A stretch of DNA of 64,000 bases from Streptococcus henryi DSM 19005 (GCF_000376985.1 NZ_AQYA01000029.1:1-64000); one strand, 5' to 3'; shown: positions 47,807 through 54,986, counted from the stretch's first letter. Numbers and translations: made by a program. The notes: generated by a model from the sequence alone, not told the origin.

Positions 47807-47910
47807 ATTATAACATATTTTTTTATTTTTAACGAAAAAAATTTCGCAAACCCCTTTACAACGAAAATAATTTCAGTTATAATCAAAATATAAACGAAAA
47901 TAATTTCGTT
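47807..47910. promoter_or_regulatory. Divergent lysis/lysogeny-type switch with three operators
   Basis: Three near-identical sites: AACGAAAAAAATTTCG (47831-47846), AACGAAAATAATTTCA (47860-47875) and AACGAAAATAATTTCGTT (47893-47910). The rightward promoter is TTTACA (47855-47860), 17 bp, TATAAT (47878-47883), with site 2 in its spacer and site 3 near its start. Leftward TATAAT reads from 47812-47807, with site 1 at its -35. The arrangement is that of a temperate phage genetic switch. Confidence 0.8.
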
Positions 47911-47928
47911 AGAAAGGAGAGTGAAAAG

Positions 47929-48117
47929 ATGCTTATTACAGAAGAAATTGCTGTAAAAGTCCGAAAAAAACGAGCTGTTGAGCGTTTAGGTAAAGTGGCA
48001 TTAGCTAAAAAGTTAGGAGTCACACCACCAACTCTAGGAAAAGTTGAGAATGGTAACTATGATGCTCCTAAACGCATCTATGAAAGCGTGATGACTTGGC
48101 TAGTAGAAGAAATTTAA
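47929..48117 (+). CDS. Cro-like small helix-turn-helix protein
   Basis: 62 residues, basic. KLGVTPPTLGKVENGNYDAPK is an HTH core. It is the first gene on the rightward transcript, where phages keep Cro. A strong AAAGGAGAG site precedes it. It probably competes with the CI-like repressor at the three operators. Confidence 0.75.
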   Translation: MLITEEIAVKVRKKRAVERLGKVALAKKLGVTPPTLGKVENGNYDAPKRIYESVMTWLVEEI

Positions 48118-48292
48118 GCCAAGCAAAAAGCCATGTACAGGCGACCAAACCAACGTACACGGCTAAGGAAAAATAACAAAACTCAAGCAAGGCAAGGCGC
48201 GTGGTTTTGTTAGGTATTTAGTAAGAGTGAAAATTATCGCCCTTATAAAATATATCACTTTAATTTTACCAAAAACAAAGGAGAAAATCAAA
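48118..48292 (+). promoter_or_regulatory. Non-coding leader with hairpin
   Basis: AGCCATGTAC (48129-48138) pairs with GTACACGGCT (48155-48164) with one mismatch. There is no T run, so it is not a standard terminator. The second 31-bp repeat follows at 48190-48220. No gene. Confidence 0.5.
48190..48220 (+). repeat. 31-bp direct repeat, copy 2
   Basis: Perfect copy of 47161-47191, same orientation, 1029 bp apart. It lies in the leader of the early small-gene run. Confidence 0.85.
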
Positions 48293-48568
48293 ATGACATT
48301 AAGTACACGAAACATTAAACAGCAGGGAAACCAAATTGATGAATTGCTCCCACGTATTGAAATTATCCAAAAGCTAGGTCGCGCTTTACTGCTTGCTGAT
48401 AATGCTGGAGCAGATAGCGTTGTTTTACTCTATCAAATGAAACAAGCATTTTGCGTTATTTCTGAAATGACTGAACAGTTATATCAAGAATTAGACCTAA
48501 TCGCTTGTAAGTTGATAAATTGTGATGATGATAAAGAATTGGAGACTATTAGACAACATGAACGATAA
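48293..48568 (+). CDS. Hypothetical island protein
   Basis: About 91 residues, helical. Starts MTLSTRNIKQQGNQIDELLP at an ATG with AAAGGAG; the longer frame upstream has no ribosome site. No known motif. First of five closely packed early genes, overlapping the next by 11 bp. Confidence 0.7.
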   Translation: MTLSTRNIKQQGNQIDELLPRIEIIQKLGRALLLADNAGADSVVLLYQMKQAFCVISEMTEQLYQELDLIACKLINCDDDKELETIRQHER

Positions 48569-48761
48569 GATTTTAAGCAACTATGAATTGCTATGTGCAG
48601 AGCTGGAAAATGTTATCAGCACCTTAGAGATGGCTATTAGTGATATTGACCAAGACAAAGCAACAGCTCTTGTAGCAGTAGCAACCAATGGGCTAAAGCA
48701 TCTTGTTTCAGAACACACAGAATTATCAGATAGATTTTTCAAGGAGTATGACAATGAATGA
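48558..48761 (+). CDS. Hypothetical island protein
   Basis: 67 residues, helical and acidic (MNDKILSNYELLCAELENVI). Start chosen because it overlaps the previous stop; overlaps the next gene by 8 bp. Function unknown. Confidence 0.65.
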   Translation: MNDKILSNYELLCAELENVISTLEMAISDIDQDKATALVAVATNGLKHLVSEHTELSDRFFKEYDNE

Positions 48762-48957
48762 GTTAAATTTAACACCAACTGAAAGTATTATCTTGATTAT
48801 CGTATATTTGGTTATTCTCGTCTTGTTATGGCGTTATGAGAGCTATATAGAGCTTGATATTAGCCCACAAATTGATGAAGCAGAGGAAAACACCACAGAC
48901 CACGTAAAAGAGCGCTATGGGCGTTATATTCAGCTTGCAGGTAAACGTTACAACTAG
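48754..48957 (+). CDS. Small single-pass membrane protein
   Basis: 67 residues. One strong transmembrane helix (SIILIIVYLVILVLLWRY, about 9-26), then an acidic soluble tail. Start MNELNLTPTES has AAGGAG upstream. Role unknown; small membrane proteins on islands sometimes affect helper-phage entry, but nothing here shows that. Confidence 0.65.
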   Translation: MNELNLTPTESIILIIVYLVILVLLWRYESYIELDISPQIDEAEENTTDHVKERYGRYIQLAGKRYN

Positions 48958-48966
48958 GAGGGGAGT

Positions 48967-49281
48967 ATGGGAATTGATTTAGACAAAATTGATTTAGACC
49001 AATTTGAATTGGGTACGGGCACCTATTCTAAAGGCTATGAATTAGCAGATTTAAAAATACGAATATTAACCGCGAATAAATTGTTTGAATTTTTTAAGGA
49101 GCACTATGATGGGGTCGATATTGTATCGAAAAAGAAAGCGTCAGAGCGCCTCGGAGTATCGTATACAACTTTAGATAATTGGGAACGCCTAGGACTTCGG
49201 AGGCTGCAAAGTCCTTATGAAAGTAGCAAAAAAGTGTTTTATCTTTGGACAGATATTATTGCTTTTCTTACTGTACGCTAG
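48967..49281 (+). CDS. Excisionase-like DNA-binding protein
   Basis: 104 residues. The C-terminal half carries a MerR/excisionase-like winged helix-turn-helix (KKKASERLGVSYTTLDNWERLG...KKVFYLWTDIIAFL). Candidate excision factor for the island integrase; the call is by fold only. AGGAGGGGAGT is its ribosome site. Confidence 0.65.
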   Translation: MGIDLDKIDLDQFELGTGTYSKGYELADLKIRILTANKLFEFFKEHYDGVDIVSKKKASERLGVSYTTLDNWERLGLRRLQSPYESSKKVFYLWTDIIAFLTVR

Positions 49282-49291
49282 GAGGTCTATT

Positions 49292-49450
49292 TTGAAAGTA
49301 TTTATTATTGATGGTGATGCGTGGAGAGGTAAGGCGCATTACTCACCTAGTTTAGATGTTGTTTTCATCAGCGATAAAGTGGATAAGCACGCGCGTGACG
49401 AACTGATTGAACGTGTGACGAAATCAAGCAGTAGAACAATTTGGAGGTAA
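49292..49450 (+). CDS. Small hypothetical protein, TTG start
   Basis: 52 residues starting at TTG 49292, 7 bp after GGAGG, with no nearer ATG in frame. Mixed composition (KVFIIDGDAWRGKAHYSPSL). Unknown role. It overlaps no other coding frame in the run. Confidence 0.5.
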   Translation: MKVFIIDGDAWRGKAHYSPSLDVVFISDKVDKHARDELIERVTKSSSRTIWR

Positions 49451-49456
49451 GGAATT

Positions 49457-49642
49457 ATGAAATTAACTGAGTTTATGATGAGTCACGATAGAGCTTTACA
49501 AGCAATCGGAAAAATTGAAGAGTTTTTGGCAGAAGAGCAGCTGGATGGTATGGCAACCTCACTAGAAGTTATTAAAAGCCATATATCATTAATGGAGTGT
49601 GATTATATTAGTCTTTGTGATGTTATCTTAGAGGAGAAATAA
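49457..49642 (+). CDS. Hypothetical island protein
   Basis: 61 residues, helical and acidic (MKLTEFMMSHDRALQAIGKI). SD GGAGGTAAGG. The stop shares its last base with the start of the DnaD-like gene, so they are translationally coupled. Function unknown. Confidence 0.65.
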   Translation: MKLTEFMMSHDRALQAIGKIEEFLAEEQLDGMATSLEVIKSHISLMECDYISLCDVILEEK

Positions 49643-50490
49643 TGGCAGAAGAAAAGCGTTACTGGTGGTTGAAGATGGAGCATGATTTTTTTGAACAAAA
49701 AGAAATGAAAGCCTTGAAAAGGATGGCAGCAGGGTATGTATATACCACTATTTATCTAAAATTGTTACTGAAAAGTCTAAAAAATAATGGCTCATTGTAT
49801 TTTGAAAGTATTGAAGATGATTTTGTATCAGAGCTTGCATTTGATATTGATGAGACAGTAGAGGATGTTGGAGTGGTATTTGATTTTCTAAAACGTAAAG
49901 GGTTACTGGTTGAAGTATCAGAGGATGAAGTTTCATTACCGGGTGCAGTACAACGTATAGGCTCAAAAACTCAATCAGCAGTAAGGATGGAAAGGATGAG
50001 AAAAAAGAAAAAGCGGGAGAGTGGTGTAACAACGTTACACCAAACCGTAACTTTGTCACAAGATAGTTACGTAGAGAAGAGTAGAGAAGAAAAGATAAGA
50101 GATAGAGAAAGAGTAGAAGTAGATAAAGAACAATCACCTACTCCCCCTACCCTTAACCAAGACTTTGTAAATCTATATAAATCTTTTGAGCAAGAAACGG
50201 GAAAAGCCTTATCGCCAATACAGATGCAAGAATTACAGTACATGCTAGAGGATTTTAGCGCTGATGTTATTCATGAGGCATTGAGAGAGGCAGTAGGTCA
50301 AGGTAAGGCTAATTTTGCTTATATTCAAGCTATTCTCAAGCGATGGAAACAGGATAACCTATTGACGGTAGAGCTTATTAGAAATAATAAGGCAGCGCGT
50401 GAGGCTAAGAAACAGCAAAATAATTCAAAACCAGAATCACAAACCCGTGAAGAATGGTTGGCGAACTGGTCAGAAGAAAATCCATTTTAG
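49642..50490 (+). CDS. Phage replisome organizer with DnaD-like C-terminus
   Basis: 282 residues. The N-terminal winged-helix domain (KRYWWLKMEHDFFEQKEMKAL..VYTTIYLKLLLKSL, about 1-110) is the phage replisome organizer type. A charged, low-complexity linker follows (150-180), then a DnaD/DnaB_2 domain (LYKSFEQETGKALSPIQMQEL...YIQAILKRWK, about 180-250). Binds origin DNA and recruits the loader encoded next. The linker codon repetition is GA-rich. Confidence 0.88.
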   Translation: MAEEKRYWWLKMEHDFFEQKEMKALKRMAAGYVYTTIYLKLLLKSLKNNGSLYFESIEDDFVSELAFDIDETVEDVGVVFDFLKRKGLLVEVSEDEVSLPGAVQRIGSKTQSAVRMERMRKKKKRESGVTTLHQTVTLSQDSYVEKSREEKIRDRERVEVDKEQSPTPPTLNQDFVNLYKSFEQETGKALSPIQMQELQYMLEDFSADVIHEALREAVGQGKANFAYIQAILKRWKQDNLLTVELIRNNKAAREAKKQQNNSKPESQTREEWLANWSEENPF

Positions 50491-50505
50491 AAAAAGGAGT
50501 TACAT

Positions 50506-51354
50506 ATGCTAACGCAAGATGAATTTATCGCAAATACAAAGACACTAGAAGAGAATTGTCCCATTCATGGCATCCCGTTAATGCAGCTTGATAGAGTTGT
50601 TAAAATTTCTGGGGAAGATAAACCACGGAAACCGTCTCCGTTTTGTCCTAAATGTGCCAAGGAGCAGATAGATAAGCAGGTACAGCGAGATATAGAGAAA
50701 CATTTGAATGCTGGTATCTATCAGAAAACCTATGATGTGCTTATGCGAGACAGTACAATTCCAGAAGACTTAAAAGCGGCATCTTTTGATAATTTCATTA
50801 TTGAGTCACCAGAGGAAAAGCAGATGTTAGATTTTGTAAAAAGTCAAACTCAAAAATATCTGGATGGTATGAATGGAAATACTTTGCTAACAGGCACTAC
50901 AGGGGTTGGAAAAACTCATCTAGTTGTTTCTCTTGCAAAAGAGCTGAATGAGGCATATAGAGCCAAAGGAGAGCCTAAGAGCGTATTATTTATTAACCTT
51001 ACCGAGATACTAAGAGAGATCCGAGAGAGTTTTAAGTTTACTAGCAAAGAGGGTTATTATTCGCGGATGCTGAAAGAGGCTGATTATCTGATTTTAGATG
51101 ATTTAGGGGTTAAACTTGGTAACTCATCGGGTCAATCTAAGTCAGCATGGGAGGAGGGGTTTATTTTTGATGTGCTTAGTCATCGAAAAAATACTATCAT
51201 CACAACCAATTTAAGCAATAATGAAATAGCAAACCTATATAGCGAACGTGTTGCAAGTCGTGTCCGTACAGGGCTAGATGGTAACTATTTCAAAGTATTT
51301 AGTATCAAAGATAAGCGTTACTCAATCAATCAGCTAAAAAACAAAATATTTTAG
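50506..51354 (+). CDS. DnaC-like helicase loader (AAA+ ATPase)
   Basis: 282 residues. An N-terminal zinc motif (CPIHG near 18, CPKC near 46) is followed by an AAA+ core: Walker A GTTGVGKTHL near 127, Walker B YLILDDLGV near 193 and sensor residues TTNLSNNEIANLYSERVASRV. Loads the host helicase at the island origin with the DnaD-like partner. Confidence 0.92.
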   Translation: MLTQDEFIANTKTLEENCPIHGIPLMQLDRVVKISGEDKPRKPSPFCPKCAKEQIDKQVQRDIEKHLNAGIYQKTYDVLMRDSTIPEDLKAASFDNFIIESPEEKQMLDFVKSQTQKYLDGMNGNTLLTGTTGVGKTHLVVSLAKELNEAYRAKGEPKSVLFINLTEILREIRESFKFTSKEGYYSRMLKEADYLILDDLGVKLGNSSGQSKSAWEEGFIFDVLSHRKNTIITTNLSNNEIANLYSERVASRVRTGLDGNYFKVFSIKDKRYSINQLKNKIF

Positions 51355-51369
51355 AACAGGAGAATTAAA

Positions 51370-51564
51370 ATGACTTATGATGAAATCAAAACACTTGTCT
51401 TTGAGAGATTAGATGAGCAAGTACAGTATGAAGTAAAAATGTATCTTGATGGTAAGGAAACGATGCTTGAGAAAACAGCTATACTTGAAGCGATTTTGGT
51501 TGCTTTTAATTATATTGATAGCGCCCTAAAACAAGACTTGCTTGTGCGTAACTTACAAACCTAA
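51370..51564 (+). CDS. Small hypothetical protein, paralog A
   Basis: 64 residues, helical and acidic, starting MTYDEIKTLVFERLDEQ with AGGAGAA. It resembles the next small gene at its N-terminus (MTY-acid-E-hydrophobic-K) and ends LVRNLQT. Unknown function. The short gap after it has an imperfect hairpin. Confidence 0.6.
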   Translation: MTYDEIKTLVFERLDEQVQYEVKMYLDGKETMLEKTAILEAILVAFNYIDSALKQDLLVRNLQT

Positions 51565-51655
51565 ACAAACCATGAAAAAACTTGATATCTCTATCTTTAT
51601 GGTTGTTTGGTTGGAAAATTCAACAACTTATTAATTTTTGAACAGGAGACTTAAA

Positions 51656-51844
51656 ATGACTTATGAGGAATTAAAAAAATGGCTTGATGAACAAGAAAAA
51701 CTAGCACTTGATGCCATGCTTGAGGGAGCTAGTTATTCCAAAGAGCAGATAGAGGGTGTATTTTCTAGTTTGTATAATACTATCAGTTGCATCAATATGA
51801 TGTTACGTGATAATGAACTAACTTACAAATCTAAACAAAAATAG
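51656..51844 (+). CDS. Small hypothetical protein, paralog B
   Basis: 62 residues, helical and acidic, starting MTYEELKKWLDEQEK with AGGAGACTT; the upstream frame extension is ignored. Similar layout to its neighbour, so the two look like diverged duplicates. Unknown function. Confidence 0.6.
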   Translation: MTYEELKKWLDEQEKLALDAMLEGASYSKEQIEGVFSSLYNTISCINMMLRDNELTYKSKQK

Positions 51845-52061
51845 ACACTTTTCATGGGGTAAGAAATCGCTCCAATTTAGAAGTAGTTGCCATGCTTTCC
51901 ACGACCAAATAAATCAAGCGTGGCAATCTAACCAATTTGAAAAATCATCCATAGGGGACACAAAAAGGGTAGTATTTTAGCATACGAACCCTAAAAACCT
52001 AGTGAAATCAATAGGCTAGGGGTATTCAGATTATAATAAAATGAAATAAAGGAGCGAAAAC
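51845..52061. other. Structured non-coding segment, candidate replication origin or packaging region
   Basis: No gene in 217 bp. TTGCCATGCT (51887-51896) pairs with AGCGTGGCAA (51917-51926). AGGGTAGTAT near 51966 pairs with ATACGAACCCT near 51981. CCTAG/CTAGG repeats near 52009-52020. A TATAAT near 52032 and AAGGAG serve the next gene. It sits just after the replication genes, where an origin would be expected. Confidence 0.45.
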
Positions 52062-52244
52062 GTGGATTTTAAAGATATTCAACCAATGGAATCAGTAGCT
52101 GAATTATTAAGCCAAGGCTGGATAATTTTAGAAAAAGATGGTATAATTAAAAAAGTCAATAATGTAAGTCATGGTAGTGTAGAAATCCATTTTAGGGCTG
52201 GCGTGCCATATAAAAAGACTAATCATGTTGACAGTTTAATTTAA
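52062..52244 (+). CDS. Small phage-type protein (GTG start)
   Basis: 60 residues from a GTG with AAGGAG. DGIIKKVNNVSHGSVEIHFRAG recalls short phage proteins of the DUF3954 kind, but this is weak. Acidic; unknown role. Downstream hairpin likely ends its transcript. Confidence 0.5.
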   Translation: MDFKDIQPMESVAELLSQGWIILEKDGIIKKVNNVSHGSVEIHFRAGVPYKKTNHVDSLI

Positions 52245-52260
52245 TAAATAATGCTAGAGG

Positions 52261-52318
52261 AAGAACCCAATGCAAATTTCAAGGCTTATGGCTTTGTTAT
52301 TGTGTTGGGTTCTTTTAT
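52261..52318 (+). terminator. Terminator or attenuator before the coiled-coil gene
   Basis: AAGAACCCAA (52261-52270) pairs with TTGGGTTCTT (52305-52314), followed by TTATTT. It lies only 20 bp above the next ribosome site. Confidence 0.65.
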
Positions 52319-52340
52319 TTGTCATAAGGAGGATTTTAAA

Positions 52341-52925
52341 ATGACAACATCAAATGTATTGCCTAAAATTCAATCTATCGTATCTCAAGTTAAGGCAAAG
52401 CATGAGGCTTTAGAAGAATATAAAGAAAAGCTTGATGCAGCTAAAACAGAATTAGAACAAGCCCGAATTGATAGGGAAAAGAATTTTTCATTTGAAACTG
52501 ATACTAAGGTGGCGGAGTTAGAAGGGTTTATCTCGCGTATTAGTAGTCGTTACAATCTTGAAAAACAGACTTTTGAAGAAGAGCGACCAAATAAGTTAAG
52601 GGCTGTTGAGGAACTTTTTGGGGATTATGTTATTGAAAAATGGGGAGCAGACCCAGAGGCGCGCGAATTAACACAGCGTACTATCGAGAGCTTTAAAAAT
52701 ACAGTGGTCTTGCTAAACCAGTACACATCAAAACCAAAAGACATTCATCAGCAAGCGCTAGCAGATGTTATTGACGAAGATTTTAAAATAGCTTTTAGTG
52801 GTTTAATAACCTTGATGACGGCTAATGGTTCAACTTATTCATTAGCTAATTCAATCCCTTTAGGTTATGATACATACCAAAAATTATATAGCGTTGGGCG
52901 TTCATTGGGAGTTAAATTCGAGTGA
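52341..52925 (+). CDS. Coiled-coil hypothetical island protein
   Basis: About 194 residues. The first 100 residues are predicted coiled coil (VSQVKAKHEALEEYKEKLDAAKTELEQA), then a globular end. The ATG has AAGGAGGA; the frame upstream passes through the terminator. Unrecognised family. Coupled with the next gene through a GTGA overlap. Confidence 0.65.
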   Translation: MTTSNVLPKIQSIVSQVKAKHEALEEYKEKLDAAKTELEQARIDREKNFSFETDTKVAELEGFISRISSRYNLEKQTFEEERPNKLRAVEELFGDYVIEKWGADPEARELTQRTIESFKNTVVLLNQYTSKPKDIHQQALADVIDEDFKIAFSGLITLMTANGSTYSLANSIPLGYDTYQKLYSVGRSLGVKFE

Positions 52926-53209
52926 TTTATAAGAAGTATCATACAGCATTGGTATTTACGCTTGTTTTGCAACATATGCTAAAAGATACTGAGTTAGAGG
53001 AAAAAGCATTTAATTTGTATGCTGACATTGTAGAACAAGAGAGAGTACCAATGCATCAAATAAAATCAGCCAATTTATACTCAAAAAGAATTATCAGAGC
53101 CTTTGAAAAGGGGCAAATTTCACAGCCATCACCCTTTACGAGGTTGCAGGAAGTTAGGCAAATCACCAAAAAGGGTATAGCTAAAATGGTTGGTTATTTT
53201 AGTCCATAG
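52922..53209 (+). CDS. Hypothetical island protein (GTG start)
   Basis: 95 residues. Starts at the GTG that overlaps the previous TGA. Helical (LVLQHMLKDTELEEKAFNLYADI), no known motif. Position just upstream of terS suggests an early/late boundary gene. Confidence 0.6.
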   Translation: MIYKKYHTALVFTLVLQHMLKDTELEEKAFNLYADIVEQERVPMHQIKSANLYSKRIIRAFEKGQISQPSPFTRLQEVRQITKKGIAKMVGYFSP

Positions 53210-53247
53210 GGGGTACTATCCCCTTTTTACATGTTAGGAGGTATCGG

Positions 53248-53679
53248 ATGGCAGGAAATGAAAATGATAGCCTTACATCCAGACAAGTCAAATTTATAGA
53301 TGCCATGCTTACCGAACCAACGATAGAGAAGGCTTGCGAAAAAGCAGGGGTATCTAGGGCGACAGGTCATAAGTATCTAAAAGTTGCAGCAGTTAAAAAG
53401 ACATTAAGGGTAAAGCAAGATGAGATGATGGATAAAACAACTCAAATGCTTTACTTGGCATCATCCAATGCTGTTTCTGTACTCAATGATATTATGATGG
53501 ATAGCAAGGTTAATCCGTTTATAAGAACCCAAGCAGCAAAGGCTATACTTGAACAATCTTATAAGACCCATGAAATTTTTGGAGTTGTAAGGCAGATTGA
53601 AGAATTGAGGTTAGAAATTGAGGAAGTATCTAAAAGAAATCAAAGAGTTACGAGAGCTCAAGGAATTATTGAGCAATAG
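53248..53679 (+). CDS. Small terminase-like (TerS) protein
   Basis: 143 residues. The N-terminus has a helix-turn-helix of the phage small terminase type (LTSRQVKFIDAMLTEPTIEKACEKAGVSRATGHKYL). A helical oligomerisation region follows, and the C-terminus is basic. In PICIs, an island-encoded TerS redirects a helper packaging machine to island DNA. There is no large terminase gene here, as expected for an island. Confidence 0.65.
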   Translation: MAGNENDSLTSRQVKFIDAMLTEPTIEKACEKAGVSRATGHKYLKVAAVKKTLRVKQDEMMDKTTQMLYLASSNAVSVLNDIMMDSKVNPFIRTQAAKAILEQSYKTHEIFGVVRQIEELRLEIEEVSKRNQRVTRAQGIIEQ

Positions 53680-53683
53680 AAGT

Positions 53684-53995
53684 ATGCCAGAGTTTATTAT
53701 TGTTGAGGGAAACAATGACCTAGGAGAATTTTTCCGAATTGATGGCGAGCTATTTAGTGATAATGAACTGTTAGAAAATCTTAAAAAATGGCGTGAGTGG
53801 CAAGTACCAGTTATTGTTGATGATTGGTGCAATCGTATCCTAAACGGGGATGAAACAGAAGTCTTATACTTTCCCACTCATGAGGATAAGATGGACTATA
53901 TTAGAGTTAATAAAGGCTTAGAACCTTTGTATCATACGCCGAACAAGCCCCATACAATAATTTCTAAAAGTGAATGGTTAGAATTGTTAGATTGA
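53684..53995 (+). CDS. Hypothetical island protein
   Basis: About 103 residues, acidic, ending ISKSEWLELLD. A TTG in the same frame at 53618 would give 125 residues, overlapping TerS by 62 bp. I prefer ATG 53684, though its ribosome site is weak. Unknown function; contains PEFIIVEGNNDLGEFF. Confidence 0.55.
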   Translation: MPEFIIVEGNNDLGEFFRIDGELFSDNELLENLKKWREWQVPVIVDDWCNRILNGDETEVLYFPTHEDKMDYIRVNKGLEPLYHTPNKPHTIISKSEWLELLD

Positions 53996-54012
53996 TGATT
54001 TAGGAGGTAGAA

Positions 54013-54426
54013 ATGACTAAGAAGAAAATAGAGCGTATTTCTGTAATACATCGAGAGAAGATTTTATGGCTCAAGTGGTATTTCATGCGAGATAAAGAAC
54101 ATCCTAAGTATAGTGTCCTTGAGCGAAAAATGTTTGATGCTGCTAAAAATCAAGATATGCTAGCTTATCAAAAATATGCAACTATCAAGCAAATAACAGA
54201 TATTAGAGTACAGACAAGCCCAGAGGATGTGCTAGAGACTGTAAAAGAGGTTTATGTATATAATCGTATGAATGTTATTGGAGCTTGTCAGAGGATACTA
54301 TTTCTTGCTCAATCATCAGCCTATACTAAGCTGAATCAGTGGTTTGATACCTATTCTGATTTGTATTTTAGCATTGTGCCTTTACCTAATATGGGGGTAT
54401 ATCATAATAAATTAGAGGAGGTATAA
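54013..54426 (+). CDS. Hypothetical island protein
   Basis: 137 residues, basic N-terminus and aromatic-rich helical body (REKILWLKWYFMRDKEHPKYS). AGGAGG precedes the ATG. Not recognised. It sits between TerS-like and capsid-like genes, so a role in packaging or capsid remodelling is possible but unproven. Confidence 0.6.
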   Translation: MTKKKIERISVIHREKILWLKWYFMRDKEHPKYSVLERKMFDAAKNQDMLAYQKYATIKQITDIRVQTSPEDVLETVKEVYVYNRMNVIGACQRILFLAQSSAYTKLNQWFDTYSDLYFSIVPLPNMGVYHNKLEEV

Positions 54427-54427
54427 C

Positions 54428-54844
54428 ATGGGAAAAGCTATTAGTATTAAGATAGATTTAGGCGGGATAGAGAAAAAACTTAGTCCACAATCCTTACAAA
54501 TAGGAAAGATAGCAATGATGAACCAAATGATGCTTGATACCAATAAATATATCCCAAAGAAAAGCGGTAATTTGCGAGCATCTGGGCATGTAGTCGGAAA
54601 TTCTATAGTTTATAACCCACCTTACGCAAGAGCGCAATATTATGGACCAAAGCGGAAAGGTTTTGTTTCTGAAAAGCAAAGACGATTTTTCTTTGCTAAC
54701 AGGGAGAAATTACTAGCAGCTAAAAGAAAGTACACAACGCCCGGAACTGGTACGCATTGGTATGAGAAATCCTTTAAAAATGCCAATAATATTAGAAATT
54801 GGAAAAGGGTATTTATAAAAGCGATTCATATAGATGCTACTTGA
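54428..54844 (+). CDS. Phage minor-capsid / head-tail-connector-like protein
   Basis: 138 residues, basic. DTNKYIPKKSGNLRASGHVV, YARAQYYGP and TPGTGTHWYEKSF match the minor capsid protein (HK97 gp10-like) fold family of siphophages. It is the only structural-type gene in the island, 1 bp after its neighbour, with GGAGG. Confidence 0.75.
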   Translation: MGKAISIKIDLGGIEKKLSPQSLQIGKIAMMNQMMLDTNKYIPKKSGNLRASGHVVGNSIVYNPPYARAQYYGPKRKGFVSEKQRRFFFANREKLLAAKRKYTTPGTGTHWYEKSFKNANNIRNWKRVFIKAIHIDAT

Positions 54845-54870
54845 TAAATTTTAATACTGTTTGATATAAT
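54841..54870 (+). promoter_or_regulatory. Promoter of the small RNA unit
   Basis: TTGATA (54841-54846), an 18-bp spacer and TATAAT (54865-54870). The -35 overlaps the stop codon of the capsid-like gene. Expected start is near G54878. Confidence 0.7.
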
Positions 54871-54877
54871 GATTTAA

Positions 54878-54979
54878 GCACAAAGGATAGTATAGAAGGA
54901 GTACACCTTGATAGAGGTAGCCACGGTGCGAATCCGTGTCATTGTGCTAGCATCTAGGAAACTAGGTGCTTTTATTATT
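54878..54979 (+). ncRNA. Candidate tRNA-like small RNA with its own terminator
   Basis: The RNA would start at GCACAA (54878-54883), which pairs with TTGTGC (54942-54947) as a closing stem. Inside, CACGG (54922-54926) pairs with CCGTG (54934-54938) around the 7-nt loop TGCGAAT, very like a tRNA T-arm. AAGG/CCTT (54896-54909) may form a further hairpin. The terminator follows at once: AGCATCTAG (54949-54957), GAAA loop, CTAGGTGCT (54962-54970), then TTTATTATT. It is not a canonical tRNA: no clear D-arm, anticodon loop or CCA. Not recognised as a known family. Confidence 0.6.
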
Positions 54980-54986
54980 GTGAGAA

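Noticed and set aside
48129..48164. Hairpin after the Cro-like gene as a terminator
   Set aside because: The stem has a mismatch and no T tract follows.
53618..53683. TTG start giving a 125-residue form of the gene after TerS
   Set aside because: It overlaps TerS by 62 bp; the first 22 residues mirror low-complexity Lys/Glu/Leu sequence. The ATG at 53684 is preferred, with some doubt.
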